In this document: one piece after another, positions 63,688-64,000 of the stretch
Layout of the letters: every line of letters starts with the position of its first letter
Position numbering within the stretch: the first letter of the stretch is position 1
NCBI GenBank assembly: GCA_964370815.1
Contig: CAYJKQ010000010.1
Span: 1-64,000, forward strand
Origin: UBA12087 sp964370815
GTDB taxonomy: Bacteria > Chloroflexota > Anaerolineae > Anaerolineales > Villigracilaceae
DNA: 64,000 bases
Direction: 5' to 3'
The notes under the pieces: generated by a model
Databases searched by the model: none
Told to the model about the DNA's origin: nothing
Seen by the model: the letters and a program-made list of their open reading frames with translations, nothing else
Program-made: the position numbers and the translations under genes

Positions 63688-64000
63688 TTATTTGACCATG
63701 TTTCTCAGCACAGTATGCAGGATTCCACCATTGCGATAATAATCTACTTCAACCTGTGTATTAAGCATTAACTTGGTTTTAAACTCAAGGCTTTGACCAT
63801 TCGTTTTCCAGGCTTTCACCACCACCAGGCTTTGTGGCAGCATGTTGTCATGTAAACCGCTTATGTCGAAAAGTTCATCCCCCAACAAGCCCAAACTTTC
63901 CGCATTCTGACCGTCTTCAAACTGAAGTGGTAGTACACCCATGCCAACCAGGTTGGATCGATGAATGCGTTCGAAAGATTCAGCGATGACAGCTTTAACA
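63688..64000 (-). CDS. acnA: Aconitate hydratase, C-terminal fragment (5' part outside window)
   Basis: 104 codons are visible, ending at a TAA at 63688; the frame is open to the right edge. The sequence VIAESFERIHRSNLVGMGVL then PLQFEDGQNAESLGL and EVDYYRNGGILHTVLRNMVK is the swivelling domain 4 and C-terminus of aconitase A/IRP-type enzymes. The Ser/Arg substrate-site segment SFERIHRSN is present. The full enzyme isomerises citrate to isocitrate in the TCA cycle; the cluster cysteines lie outside this window. Confidence 0.93.
   Translation of the reverse strand, partial: VKAVIAESFERIHRSNLVGMGVLPLQFEDGQNAESLGLLGDELFDISGLHDNMLPQSLVVVKAWKTNGQSLEFKTKLMLNTQVEVDYYRNGGILHTVLRNMVK

Overview
The window looks like chromosomal DNA of a member of the Chloroflexota, probably class Anaerolineae. 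This is an inference from moderate G+C content, from gene families common in that group (DUF3467, DUF5666/DUF5667 with an ECF sigma factor, an XPB/Ssl2-like protein, a bacterial translin, a LipB with a CPRC insert) and from weakly conserved operons on both strands. No rRNA, tRNA, CRISPR array, insertion sequence or prophage was seen. Both ends cut genes: the left edge runs through a secreted beta-propeller protein and the right edge through aconitase.

Layout. 1-2.1 kb: a secreted seven-bladed-propeller protein built from tandem DNA repeats, followed by a decayed coding remnant. 3-6.9 kb: dnaE. 7-9.6 kb (minus): enoyl-CoA hydratase, DinB-like protein, short SDR and an M23 peptidase. 9.9-14.3 kb: secreted subtilase, Hsp20, small unknown proteins, cytochrome b561. 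14.5-19 kb: GH4 glycosidase, a thioredoxin-fold lipoprotein with an in-frame TGA at its first redox cysteine, a secreted DUF5666 protein, and an ECF sigma/DUF5667 pair. 19.4-26.8 kb: a two-component system, a GltD-like oxidoreductase, a Lon-family protease and a GT4 glycosyltransferase. 27-31 kb: HgcB-like ferredoxin, a TetR regulator with a very clear operator, an epimerase, an SDR and moaA. 31.2-36.4 kb: PIN-TRAM membrane protein, cysS, rlmB and a GH1 glycosidase. 36.6-42 kb (minus): kbl, XPB/Ssl2-like protein, diacylglycerol-kinase-like lipid kinase and a GAF-GGDEF protein with an early in-frame TAG. 42.2-45.2 kb: a coupled SDR/FAD-oxidase pair resembling DprE2/DprE1, then lipB. 45.3-48.8 kb: tungstate uptake genes tupABC behind a fused HTH/ligand-binding regulator. 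49-54.5 kb: BMP lipoprotein, a membrane protein, then ssb, DUF3467, translin and a DNPH1-like nucleotide hydrolase. 54.7-60.6 kb: a two-gene sensor system overlapping at a G8 tract, a GH13 glucosidase and a methylase-like protein that has lost its DPPY motif. 60.8-64 kb: sulfur assimilation (TSUP permease, ATP sulfurylase-APS kinase fusion) and aconitase.

The most interesting signals are: (1) the candidate selenocysteine codon in the thioredoxin-like lipoprotein; (2) an undescribed intergenic repeat family of about 112-125 bp with GACCCTAAAGGTT inverted ends, in four copies plus one fragment; (3) the DprE1/DprE2-like pair outside Actinobacteria; (4) the inactive-looking methylase paralogue; (5) the G8 tract where a -1 shift would fuse a receiver gene to a sensor kinase. 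Gene identities come from reading motifs by eye. No database search was possible, so family calls rest on recognised signatures.
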